DNA of 64,000 nt. Source: Saccharomycopsis fibuligera x Saccharomycopsis cf. fibuligera. Its lineage: Eukaryota > Ascomycota > Saccharomycetes > Ascoideales > Saccharomycopsidaceae. Each line of letters begins with the position of its first letter. Position 1 is the first letter of the stretch. The DNA is taken from contig CP012811.1 in NCBI GenBank assembly GCA_001936135.1, forward strand, positions 310,001 through 374,000, given 5' to 3'. The position numbers were made by a program, and so were the translations under genes. Positions 31,701 through 40,238 of this stretch are shown one piece after another. Below the pieces are notes generated by a model. It was given only the letters and a program-made list of their open reading frames with translations, had not been told where the DNA came from and did no database searches.

Positions 31701-32908
31701 TCCAAGTTGGAAACGGTAAAACCAGAAAGACCAGCCTTTGGCTTGGAGCCTTTACCGGTAGCACCTTCATCTCTGATTTCACCACCAGAACCAGTGGCGG
31801 CACCAGCAAATGGTGAGATGGCGGTTGGATGGTTGTGGGTCTCAACTTTGATTAAAGTGTGGATTTTCTCTTTAATCAATTGCCAGTTCTTTGTCTTGAT
31901 ATCTGGGGCATAAAAGTACCCATCAGAACCCTCAAAAATGGCAGAGTTATCAGAGTAGGCGGAGATAGTATTATTCTTGTTTTTGATGTGTGTGTTTTTG
32001 ATCATCTTGAATAAGGACAATTCTTTGTCTTCACCATCAATGTTCCAACTGGCGTTGAAAATCTTGTGACGACAATGTTCAGAGTTGATTTGGGCAAACA
32101 TAAACAATTCAACATCAGTTGGGTTTCTTTTCAATTTGTTGACGAAAGACTCAACCAAATAATTGATTTCTTCGGTATCAAAAGCAAGACCCAAAGTTTC
32201 ATTTGCCTTGGTTAAGGTAGCAACTGGATCTTGACTGCCAACCAATTCAACCGAAGAAAGTTTCTTTGGGGCAGAGTGCTGGAAAATATCATTGTACTTT
32301 GGCAATCTGTTGAAATATAGAGACTCAGTCATTCTGTCAAACACAGAAGCCAAAAGGGCGAAGTTATCCTTTGCTGACAACTTGCCGTCTAATGGAATTT
32401 TGGAGTCAATGAGCAAAGCAAAACCTCTTTCAATTCTCTCAACAGAATCAATAAAGCCAGAAACGTGGGCAATATTGGTAGCCTTGGAGGACCATGGGGA
32501 AATAGTTCCTGATCTAGGCAAGACAATCACCAAAGATCTGTGATGACTTGCAGCATCAACAGTGGTTTTCTCCTCGGCAGTCTTCAATGAGTCAACAATC
32601 TTGTTGCTGTGCAAAAGCTCTTCTTCGGTATCGCCAGAGACAGAAGCAATTTTTAAAAAGTTGTTGACGGTGGCATTGTTTTTATCGTGAGCAACACCGT
32701 AAGTAAGCAAGTCAGTCAACAATGCGGTTTTCTCTTCACTAAGCTTTTCATTTTTCAAAGATACGTAATGAACAAACGAAGTGTAGATTGAGTTGATGAT
32801 GTTTTCATTCTCGGAGCCAACTCTCTTGTTGATGTCAGTGATCAAGTTGTTGATACGGAACTCAGACAAGGCTTGGTTGCCTGGAAGGATAAGCAATTTA
32901 CTGCTCAT
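28754..32908 (-). CDS. ADE6: Phosphoribosylformylglycinamidine synthase (purine synthesis step 4)
   Basis: The 1384 residues are close to the size of yeast Ade6 (1358). This large single-chain enzyme converts FGAR, glutamine and ATP to FGAM. The N-terminal PurS-like and linker parts are followed by the AIRS-type synthase domain with THNHPTAISPFAGAATGSGGEIRDEGATG and the GGxxSVHSSDKNAELDFASVQRGNPEMERR region. A second, degenerate synthase half follows (GEAMAMGEKPNLALISAAASAKM). The C-terminal class I glutamine amidotransferase has nucleophile C1214 in FGACNGCQ and a terminal HPERV histidine. The ATG at 32908 (MSSKLLILPG) matches the family start. Upstream TGACTC fits Bas1/Gcn4-type control of ADE genes. 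Confidence 0.97.
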   Translation of the reverse strand: MSSKLLILPGNQALSEFRINNLITDINKRVGSENENIINSIYTSFVHYVSLKNEKLSEEKTALLTDLLTYGVAHDKNNATVNNFLKIASVSGDTEEELLHSNKIVDSLKTAEEKTTVDAASHHRSLVIVLPRSGTISPWSSKATNIAHVSGFIDSVERIERGFALLIDSKIPLDGKLSAKDNFALLASVFDRMTESLYFNRLPKYNDIFQHSAPKKLSSVELVGSQDPVATLTKANETLGLAFDTEEINYLVESFVNKLKRNPTDVELFMFAQINSEHCRHKIFNASWNIDGEDKELSLFKMIKNTHIKNKNNTISAYSDNSAIFEGSDGYFYAPDIKTKNWQLIKEKIHTLIKVETHNHPTAISPFAGAATGSGGEIRDEGATGKGSKPKAGLSGFTVSNLEIPGFVQPWEKEFQYVGKPDHIASPLNIMLEAPIGSAAFNNEFGRPNITGYFRTLTTKVTNKDGQEEIRGYHKPIMLAGGLGAIRPELSLKDNSIQPNDLIIVLGGESMLIGLGGGAASSVHSSDKNAELDFASVQRGNPEMERRAQEVINSCASLNKENPILSIHDVGAGGLSNALPELVHDNNLGAVFQLRKVLSLDPGMSPLEIWCNESQERYVLAIRPESLKMFEEICQRERCPFAAIGHATKEEKLVVEDDLFDNKIIDLDMSILFGNTPKLFRKTVTEPLALPSDIAELANLKLDDALQRVLRLPAVGSKSFLITIGDRTVGGLIDRDQFVGPWQIPVADVGVTGTSLGDANIKTGEAMAMGEKPNLALISAAASAKMCVAESLLNMFAADITQLKDVKLSANWMSAANYKGEGSKLYEAVQAVGIELCPDLEVSIPVGKDSLSMKMNWKDQKTGENKEVVSPLSLAVTAFGPVTNTSKTWTPQLVAKPNTKLVLVDLSARQSKKALGGSALLQVYNKVGNQAPNVYDHQVLKSFLNALIALHGADDLVLAYHDNSDGGLIVTLLEMAFAGRSGLNIDVKGDATVFELLFNEELGAVFQVEESKYEQFVQVLNDNGITSDYVSVVAEPVFGNSKQTISISANGKPVYSESRSVLQQLWSETSYQLQALRDNPATSKQEFENIADDADPGLHYKLSYKVADAIPVSLTSKPKVAILREQGVNGQFEMAWCFQDSGFTAVDVHMSDIIKGRVSLDEFVGIAACGGFSYGDVLGAASGWAKSILFHEQTRKEFERFFQERNDTFAFGACNGCQFLSKIQELIPGTDNWPIFERNASEQYEARFTMVKIDDNAANNSIFLQDMQGSELPIAVAHGEGRATFKSAEQLAAFEKSNAAAIRYIDNYGEVTERYPFNPNGSPNGISGVKSESGRVLAMMPHPERVSRMEANSYYPNFDKEVTEDWKNYGPWIKLFRNARKWVG

Positions 32909-33417
32909 GGCTAGAAGAATGTTTGAAATTTTTCAGAGTTGTTGAATTTCTCAAAGGATGAGGTTGGTCCTTGATGAAACAAAAGAAGAAATAATACAAG
33001 AGTATCTATATATTGTTTCCTCCTTGAGACCAGTGAGTTTCGTTTTGGTGAACTGAAACTTTTGAAAAGGGTTCGGGTTCGAGCAAAAGCAGAGATAGCT
33101 AGTGTGGACTTAAAGAAAAGAGAAGAGAAGAGAAGAGCAGAACGCAGTACAAATGAAAACTTCAATAAATCAGTCATCTTTTGACTTTTTTCTCTCCTGC
33201 CAGTGTGTGCAGTACAATTTTTTTATTTTTTTTTCTCGTATCGCAAAATGATTTTTCACTCTCCGAGCACACTGCAGCAGCATGCATATAAAGAAGAGCT
33301 ACGGCGTGAAATGAATGACTCGAAAAGAGAAGTTTCTGTGGAGGGCATTCTATTTAGCAAAAAACAAAAGGATAGCGAATAGTCATTAATTAAAGAGTAG
33401 AACAAAAAGGCATTTCA
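32909..33417 (-). promoter_or_regulatory. ADE6 promoter region with Bas1/Gcn4-type site
   Basis: TGACTC lies at 33316-33321, about 410 bp upstream of the ADE6 ATG, with a further TGACT core near 33181. S. cerevisiae ADE genes are activated through this element by Bas1/Bas2, and Gcn4 binds the same core. A GAAAAGAGAAGAGAAG purine tract lies near 33111-33135. The POM33-like gene ends at 33418, so the region serves ADE6. Confidence 0.5.
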
Positions 33418-34281
33418 CTAATATCTATATAATATACTGGAGGCATCGTTGTCAAGGTACGGCTTAGCACTTCGTCTACCCCTACGACTGCCCACGCGCT
33501 GCACCGGTCTCATATCATTTTGGTGGGATCTGTATCCTGTTCTCAAGGGAATTAACAATTCTACTCGGCGTCTGATCAGGAACCAGTGGTATCGCACATG
33601 AGGTGGAATATTTGGCTGCATAAATATTCTGGATATTAAATCTAGCACTGTATAGATGCTTCTTCGGCTTGCTTCTGAGCATTCCAACTTGAGGCACCAA
33701 ATGAAGAAAAATATGATTAACCCAAAAAATGAGCCCTTTATAATGGACTGAATAAATATTATTGGAAATAGAAGCAAATCGATGTGAGAGGCAACAATGA
33801 GGATTGGTCCTTCAAAGTACGTGATGAGGGGGGTTAAAGCTTGAGAAAATCCCCCTAATGGGTTCAACACTTCTTTAGAATAGTAATGGGCAACATTCAA
33901 AAGCGAGTATAAGTAAAATGGTATGATCTTGAGAAGTTGGCATGGGGTAATGAGCCAAAGGAACGCAAGCATCAACAAATGAAAGTTTTCTGACTTGATT
34001 GCTTCTGAAAGGGGCACAAATGAGCTGGCAAATGGGTTTGTCAAGAAGTGTCTGCGATACACTACTATTGCATAGGTAAATATCGCCCCAAGATCAGCTA
34101 TTGTATAAAATACCACGGCTAGTCCAGGGATCTTGATGGCAGTAAGTGTGTACACAAGTGTTCCGACAATAGTCATCCACTGGGACGCAGCCCATACTTG
34201 TTGAAGGATAATGTGTAGAGCCGGGAGCGAATTGAGAAACCTTATCACTTCTGGAGGAGGAAACCCTGCCGCAGCATTCAT
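33418..34281 (-). CDS. POM33: Pom33/Per33 (TMEM33) family membrane protein
   Basis: The 287 residues contain several hydrophobic segments (about 34-53, 58-77, 100-127, 152-168 and 175-200) and a basic, Arg-rich cytosolic tail with RSHQ..RPVQRVGSRRGRRSAKP. The N-terminal LPALHIILQQVWAASQWMTI and the spacing of membrane segments match the TMEM33/Pom33/Per33 family (279 and 273 residues in S. cerevisiae). Pom33 works at the nuclear envelope in pore distribution; Per33 is in the ER and pore. The basic tail fits Pom33, whose tail forms amphipathic helices and binds Kap123, but a single-copy ancestor of both is equally likely. Confidence 0.85.
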   Translation of the reverse strand: MNAAAGFPPPEVIRFLNSLPALHIILQQVWAASQWMTIVGTLVYTLTAIKIPGLAVVFYTIADLGAIFTYAIVVYRRHFLTNPFASSFVPLSEAIKSENFHLLMLAFLWLITPCQLLKIIPFYLYSLLNVAHYYSKEVLNPLGGFSQALTPLITYFEGPILIVASHIDLLLFPIIFIQSIIKGSFFGLIIFFFIWCLKLECSEASRRSIYTVLDLISRIFMQPNIPPHVRYHWFLIRRRVELLIPLRTGYRSHQNDMRPVQRVGSRRGRRSAKPYLDNDASSILYRY

Positions 34282-35232
34282 AATGATAAATGTTGTTGAT
34301 GCGTTGGTGGTATCTGTGAGTTATGGCTAGATAATAGTGGATTGCTAAGTGTTATCAACAACATTGATCAAAGAATCAAAAAATCAGAAAGAAGGGCGAT
34401 GGCCAATTGCTAGTCTTAGTCGCTTGCTCAGAAACCCAATGGATGGGGTGGTGAGCCATACAAACAATGATTTGCATCTGAGACATCCGTTAAACTGAAG
34501 ATGGAAGCTAAACGGGGCCAAGAAATTACTGCTTTTGATTGGCTGCCCGCCACTTTAAACGCAAACGCTTCAAGGCACTCACGACGAGTAGCATTGGAAT
34601 ATATCAGCATATACATTCCTGCTACTTCAAAATGTACTGACTGTATATAAGCATTTATCATATACCAAATTGGGCAATTCGATTGGTATTTCTTATAACC
34701 GCACAAACATGTATCATATTTCCAGTGCTCCCGGATACCGCTCGTCTTAGCTTGAAATTTCGACAATTACCGAAAAACGCAACATGACTTTCCCGCTGCC
34801 AGCCACGCAAAATGATGTCGTACTCTTAACCTTTACATGTAAGAGTCCGGGTCCACAACATGTTACTTAAATTGTGAGCTTTTTCTGATTTGTCAAGGCA
34901 TTTTACACTTTTAGTATAGCTTCGTTTTATGTGTTTGTTTACATTTATTTTTTTGTATGTTTTTTGCAAATTCCTTTAAAAATAACCTTCTTTTTTCCTA
35001 TGCGAGCCGCAGTAGATCGCCCGCTTTTTTTTTTTAATCACAGTATTCGTAGGAAACACATCAAGAGTGAACATCACCTCCACAATAGTGAACAGCATGA
35101 GATTTACATTCACTACAAGCCCCCAATTATTAGTAATATGATCAGAAAGATAAAAGAAAAACTCGAATTTTGGTGAAACCTCTTTTTTTTGACACGCAAG
35201 ATCGATTTATTAGCTATTAATAGTCTTTTTTT
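34282..35232. other. Gene-poor region upstream of POM33
   Basis: No supported gene is present. An ORF of 112 codons (34428-34766, minus) has no recognisable feature. The DNA becomes very A/T-rich from 34860. Confidence 0.4.
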
Positions 35233-35320
35233 CACACACAATATAGATTTATTATTTCTATATAAACGGTAGAAAATAAAATCTTATAAACTTATCTATA
35301 TAGTATATACAGTATAGTTC
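35233..35320 (+). mobile_element. Fragment of the tRNA-associated LTR-type repeat upstream of tRNA-Val
   Basis: It contains CACACACAATAT, TTTATTATTTCTATATAAACG and CTTATAAACTTATCTATATAGTATATAC, shared with 2110-2200 (minus), 37939-37985 (plus) and 38330-38400 (minus). It lies about 410 bp upstream of tRNA-Val in the same relative orientation. This is an old, partial remnant. Confidence 0.5.
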
Positions 35321-35732
35321 TTCCGGACTTGGGAGTCTTTTGTATCTTTAGAGTCCATCATTTGATTGTTAAAGCCTTGTATTTCTAATATAACTAAATA
35401 GTAATAAATATATAACAATGTTGGGTTGAACCGTATATAAATAATAATCAGACTGAATACAACACAAATTAGCGTTGAGCTATTAATAGTAGTGAATACA
35501 CAATATGTCTCATACCAAATACTGAATTATGTGAAATGAGCATATTGTAGAATCAAATAGAAGATTAAAGAAAAAATATTGAGTAAATAATATGACGTAT
35601 TTGTACGTCGATATAAAGGTCTAGAACTCAATGTTCGTCAAGTTCAGTTGTTACAATATCGGCTAAAATGTCGTCCGTCAAATTCTAGAGCTCTTGTCAC
35701 CGGATTTACTTTTTCAATCAAACATTCAACCT
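35321..35732. other. A/T-rich DNA between the repeat fragment and tRNA-Val
   Basis: No coding potential is present. The sequence may be further decayed repeat, but I cannot align it to the other copies. Confidence 0.35.
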
Positions 35733-35825
35733 GACTCCTTGGCGTAGAGGTTAACGCGTTTGCTTCACACTTGAACCAATTCTTGGGTGCGCAAAAGGTC
35801 CCGAGTTCGAACCTCGGAGGAGTCA
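35733..35825 (+). tRNA. tRNA-Val (CAC), intron-containing
   Basis: The acceptor stem is GACTCCT/AGGAGTC (7 perfect pairs), the anticodon stem TTTGC/GCAAA, the loop TTCACA-C with anticodon CAC, and the T-arm CCGAG/CTCGG with TTCGAAC. A 20-nt intron (35770-35789) follows position 37. The T-rich run after 35829 is a Pol III terminator. Confidence 0.9.
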
Positions 35826-37130
35826 ATTATTTTTTCTGCTTAATCCTATTAAATAGGTAATTAGATGTTGTTTCTTTCTATTGTTAAAAAAGCATATACT
35901 AAGACTTTTTCTCTGTTTTTTTTTTTTGTTTTTTATGTTAACTACAACTAACAGCTAGCTTTTGAATAAAACTTCTAGTAATGAAGTTCTAATTACCATC
36001 ATCAAATATAATGTTGGATGATCTGCTTCAAGTCTGTGGTCGCAAAGGCACGCATCTTAGAAAAACAATAATCAGCCCTAAAATGTCCGTGTTTTATGTC
36101 AAAACTTTATTGGTAGGGAAAATTCGTTGTGTACTGACTTCGGTGAACCGTATTTGGTTACTTGTTATCATTAAAAGCTACAAATAATGGTTTCAAAATT
36201 TTAAAAACCGTTACAATGATTTATAAGGCTCTATAGGTTACCTGGATATTATTCAAGTATCTTGGGATGATGTATGTGCAAGAAACTAAGGTCACTCATA
36301 GCTTAGAACCACATTAGAAAAAAAATATATAAATACGCCATGTCTTAAAAAGTTTTGATTGTATAATTTCTTCTTGAAAGCAAAACAGGCCTGTTCCAAT
36401 ATCCTGATAGAGTGAAACAACATCTCTTAACCGCCTGGGAAGGATACGCACGTGCCGTATTATTTAACGCTTATTTGTGAGGTATTCCAAGTTTATTGGT
36501 CATTCTCATCAGTTGTCATTTTTGTTGAGATTTTGAATGAGTTGAAGTTCCTATGAGAATTTAAAGATATGTACGGATTTCCAATTTTAAATAATAAAGT
36601 AAGCGTCGACAGAAGTTTTTTATTAATTTGCTTATAAATTTTATATAGAGAATATTTTGGTTTATAATGGTTATTATTTTGATTTGTTTTGTTGCTGTTG
36701 TCGACAGATAAAAGAAAAAGGGACTCACTTCAATATCTTCTTCCACTCACTAAGATAACACTGATGTGCTATCTAATTCATTACCGTGGTGATGTAGTAA
36801 ATAAGACCAGAAATCGGAATGGTTTTCCAATCAAAGTCCTTATCTCTCCGTAGGCGGGAGTATTTCTTTTGAAATATCAAGCAGTTGTCGACTTAGATTA
36901 ATTTTCGTGTATCAGTGGATGGAAGGAGGGTGAGGCTGTCTCAATTCCTTATTTATATGTAATTTTTTTCATAATACTTGTGCCACTGGACATTTAACCA
37001 AAAAGTGTTCCATTTGTTTGTTGATAGCATCCTCATATGACTGTTGTTTGTGCTTTTTACGTGATAAATCCTCAGAGAACCATTTACATTTCTCACCTTT
37101 AAATTTGAACTTCCCGATCCCGTGGTGGAA
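35826..37130. other. Gene-free A/T-rich region
   Basis: About 1.3 kb contains no ORF above 70 codons and no recognised RNA gene. A T-tract lies at 35920-35928. Confidence 0.4.
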
Positions 37131-37597
37131 TGTGTGTATATTCTCGAAGCAGCCTTTTATTACGTTTTGGGATGCAAACTTTCTCGAGCCATCTGGAAGA
37201 AAACCGAACTTGACGTTCCCTTAAAGTGGAGTTTAATTGTACATACAGTTCAAAATACAAGTCTTATGCTCAAAACTGACCAATTCCTATTTTGCATTCA
37301 CCAGGTAGGCGAGAACCGACGAAACCAAAATTACAACTGGTCCTTGGATTTACAGTTGCATGTACAAAATGTTATGGCGGTCTCATCACAATTCTAACTT
37401 TTATTACACACCACAATTATATTATACTATTTTCCTTATCATTTATTTTATCTATCCTTTATATTGCTAATTTAGGTTTTTAGTGAGTAAAATCTCACAC
37501 TGCTACTGGTCTCACGACCGAAAGCGTCTTATGAAAATTTTCCCCATTCGGGTCCAGGCCTATGAGATTTATATAGTTTAATAAATTTACCCTTATG
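37131..37597 (+). mobile_element. LTR-type repeat directly upstream of tRNA-Ile
   Basis: This is the best preserved copy together with the one at tRNA-Tyr. It contains GGGATGCAAACTTTCTCGAGCCATCT, a block through GAACCGACGAAACCAAAATTACAACTGGTCC and GCGGTCTCA, an A/T-rich insert, then TCTCACGACCGAAAGCGTCTTATG and the terminal CCATTCGGGTCCAGGCCTATGAGATTT..TTTAATAAA..ACCCTTAT. It ends 19 bp before the tRNA. No intact reading frame is evident. Likely a fossil of a Pol III-targeted LTR retroelement. Confidence 0.6.
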
Positions 37598-37615
37598 AAA
37601 GAAAAACCTAAAATA

Positions 37616-37710
37616 GGTCCCTTGGCCCAGTTGGTTAAGGCGTGGTGCTAATATTAAGCCATAAAGGCAATGTTACGCCAAGATCAGCAGTTCGATCCTG
37701 CTAGGGACCA
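37616..37710 (+). tRNA. tRNA-Ile (AAT), intron-containing
   Basis: The acceptor stem is GGTCCCT/AGGGACC and the D-arm GGCCCAGTTGGTTAAGGC is that of yeast tRNA-Ile. The anticodon stem is TGGTG/CGCCA and the loop CTAATA-A carries AAT. A 21-nt intron (37654-37674) folds on its own as GCC-ATAAA-GGC. T-rich sequence follows at 37714. Confidence 0.93.
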
Positions 37711-38056
37711 TATCTTTTTACTATTGCTATTGCGCTCCGTTTTCTTATATATCTTTTCTGGTGTGGTGTGCAAAGAGTATATTCGCCATATATAGCTTTT
37801 TCTTAAGACGAACATTATAATATACCTTCATGATAATTAATGGTTGTTAGAGGTATAACCTCAAACTTTAAACTGAATTACTGGCGTCCGCTTTGTGTTT
37901 ATTTTGGCGAAAGTGTTCTGTTTTTTTGTTTTATTTTTCACGCACAATATCAATTTATTATTTCTGTATAAACGATAGAAAGTTAACAAATTGATAAATT
38001 GCTTTTGTGAATACAAAAAATACATAAAGAGCTTAATATAAAGCTCTAAAAAAGAT
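37711..38056. other. Spacer between tRNA-Ile and tRNA-Pro with repeat remnant
   Basis: The segment at 37939-37985 (CACGCACAATAT..TTTATTATTTCTGTATAAACGATAGAAA) belongs to the same LTR-type repeat as 35233-35320. The rest shows nothing. Confidence 0.45.
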
Positions 38057-38162
38057 GGGCCACACAGGGAATTGAACCCTGGACCTCTCACATGTTTGGT
38101 AAACTTGAGTGAACCCAAGCTCGCTACCCAAAGCGAGAATCATACCTCTAGACCATGCGGCC
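38057..38162 (-). tRNA. tRNA-Pro (TGG), intron-containing
   Basis: On the minus strand: acceptor GGCCGCA/TGTGGCC, D-arm GGTCTAGAGGTATGATT as in yeast tRNA-Pro, anticodon stem CTCGC/GTGAG, loop TTTGGG-T with TGG, and T-arm CAGGG/CCCTG. The 34-nt intron is 38093-38126. S. cerevisiae tRNA-Pro(TGG) also has an intron at this position. Confidence 0.94.
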
Positions 38163-38215
38163 AACCTTAAATTTTTGTGTTTTTGAGCATAAGTGACAAG
38201 TTATTATACTTTAAC

Positions 38216-38457
38216 GGCCTAGACCCGAATGCGGAAAATCTTCATATATCGATATCTATTTCAAATCCAAAAGATCCATTAAAGTGTAACTAATACTAAC
38301 GGGTGTTTTCACTTACATAAGTTTCCCCTATATTATAACAACTGAACTATACTGTATATACTATATAGAAATAATAAATCGATATTGTGTGTGAAGAAAA
38401 AAAAAAAATATCGATATTTTGTGTGAAAAACAATAAGATGCTACTCGTAGTGAGACA
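38216..38457 (-). mobile_element. LTR-type repeat upstream of tRNA-Pro
   Basis: Read on the minus strand it runs from TCTCACTACGAGTAGCATC through two CACACAATAT-like units and CGATTTATTATTTCTATATAGTATATAC to GATTTTCCGCATTCGGGTCTAGGCC, the same order as the copies at tRNA-Ile and tRNA-Tyr. It ends about 54 bp upstream of the tRNA. The CACACAATATCGAT unit is present twice. This is an old remnant. Confidence 0.55.
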
Positions 38458-38928
38458 ATTAGCAGTGAGAGACTCTTACCCGCTAAAAATTAAGATTAAC
38501 AACAGAATAGGATAGATGAAATAAATGATAAGAAAACGTTATATAGGGATGAAACTTCATAGATTTGAGAATTAGTCTGTGCGTGTGAAGAAAAAAAAAG
38601 TTCTACCCTACTACCTAATTCTGTGTGAAAGAAAAAAATAAGAGAGAACACAGGAATCTATTGATAGATCATATTTACGAATGCTTACAGGCTTTAAAAA
38701 GTGGGTTGGGAAATCAATCAAATGTATGGCGCGGCTTATATAACAATGTGAAATGATATCCTTGAGATTCAAATTTGTATTTTAAACAATTATTACAACA
38801 AAACAAAACAATGACAGGAAACAAAAAACGAAAGCATAAAAAAAAATTTGATATTTGATTGGTATTAATGAAAACCCATAAATTAGCCAAATTAACTATT
38901 GTTGAATACAAATGACCTCAATATGCAT
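38458..38928. other. A/T-rich intergenic DNA
   Basis: No gene was seen. GTGTGAAGAAAAAAAA-type short repeats recur at 38389, 38422, 38583 and 38625, possibly further decayed repeat sequence. Confidence 0.35.
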
Positions 38929-39420
38929 TTATAAGGCACCGAGAACCGCCACTGTGCCAGCAACACTAGCACATATCGTAATCATCATTCCTGGAGCCAT
39001 AGCAATTATCGGCTGGCCCATATTTTTGCTAACATTTTTCCATGGTCCTAACGTAGAAGATGATGTTGATGACAACAGAGAATTTGCTTTTAAGGAAGAA
39101 TTTGAATTGTGGTGTGTGTGATTATGGCTAATAGTTGTCGAATCAGTAATGTTGGTGTGATTATGTGAATGTGGATTTAAAGAAGCCGTAGTAGAGTTAG
39201 ATACGTTCTGGTTTAGGTGGGTATGCTGTCTTTCAAGTGTTGCTGTATGGTGGTTGCTGCTTAGAGACGACGTTGCAGCCACTGCGCTTTTTGTTTGATC
39301 ATCAACTGCTGAGGTAGTAGTGATAGAGGAAGTGGTTTCTGCTGCTATGGCTGCTAATATTGTTTGGCTTGTGAGGATAGCGCTGGCAAGAACTGCGACT
39401 ATGGAAGTTTGAAGTTTCAT
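38929..39420 (-). CDS. Small Ser/Thr- and His-rich secreted protein, probable GPI-anchored
   Basis: The 163-residue protein has an N-terminal signal peptide (MKLQTSIVAVLASAILTSQTI, then AAAE-type cleavage region). The middle is dominated by Ser, Thr, Asn and His, with many NxS/T sites and His clusters such as HSHNHTN and SHNHTHHNSNSS. A C-terminal hydrophobic segment (ITICASVAGTVAVLGAL) follows a small-residue stretch. That is the plan of a GPI-anchored cell-wall or plasma-membrane protein. The His clusters could bind metal, but this is speculation. I know no named homologue; such proteins are usually species- or clade-specific in Candida yeasts. Confidence 0.7.
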   Translation of the reverse strand: MKLQTSIVAVLASAILTSQTILAAIAAETTSSITTTSAVDDQTKSAVAATSSLSSNHHTATLERQHTHLNQNVSNSTTASLNPHSHNHTNITDSTTISHNHTHHNSNSSLKANSLLSSTSSSTLGPWKNVSKNMGQPIIAMAPGMMITICASVAGTVAVLGAL

Positions 39421-40238
39421 TATGTGAGTCTAATTTTTTTAATTTTATAAAAAATCAATACAACTTTACAACCACCATTAGCTGAAGTACATGATAAATA
39501 AAACCGAAGAAAAAAACTTGATACTTATATGAGCAATCACCAATGCATTCTTTAATCCTCGGATACATTAGGCCCACCATTCCAAGGATATTGGAGGATT
39601 TCGCACTAGTCAGTAATGCTGCCGAATTCTACTAAAAAAGCGCAAGGCATCATAGCGATAACTGTCCGGCATGCATGTGGATAATGCCCATTAGTTTGAT
39701 TTTTTAGTCACTTTCTTACAACATGAAAACACCTTGTATACTGAATGCCATTCTAATTACTTTATGCCCTTTATTGTCACTGTTATGTCCAACAAAAGGC
39801 TGCCCTATAGGACTGCTAACTCTAATTTGCAGCGCACATTTTTAAAGCCGTGCAGGACTCGGACACAACTCCAATGATTTTTTAACGCTCAAAGTTTGAC
39901 TAGATAACTGCTTACCTTCTCGCAGAAGCATAAGTCAAAACAGAAAACAAGTACTATAATACCTTTATTTGATCATATCGCAAAAACCTCAATATGTTAC
40001 TTACAGCAAGAAATAGACTGTAAATAATCGACTTGTCTTTGGGAGGTTGCCCAAGCGCCAGTGTTACCGAGAAAATGCGTTACCCGCAGACCCCCAATCA
40101 CCCCTAAAAGAGCAAAACCTTTTCAACATCAACTGCACTACTTTCTTTACAAGTTTATATCATAGCTGAAATAACCATCCATTATACCATAGCTGTAATT
40201 TCCAACTTAGAGACAAGACAGAAATCACTATTAATAGA
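39421..40238. other. Divergent intergenic region, His-rich gene and TRAX-like gene
   Basis: This must hold both promoters. No TATA or factor site can be assigned firmly, and no ORF is credible. Confidence 0.4.
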
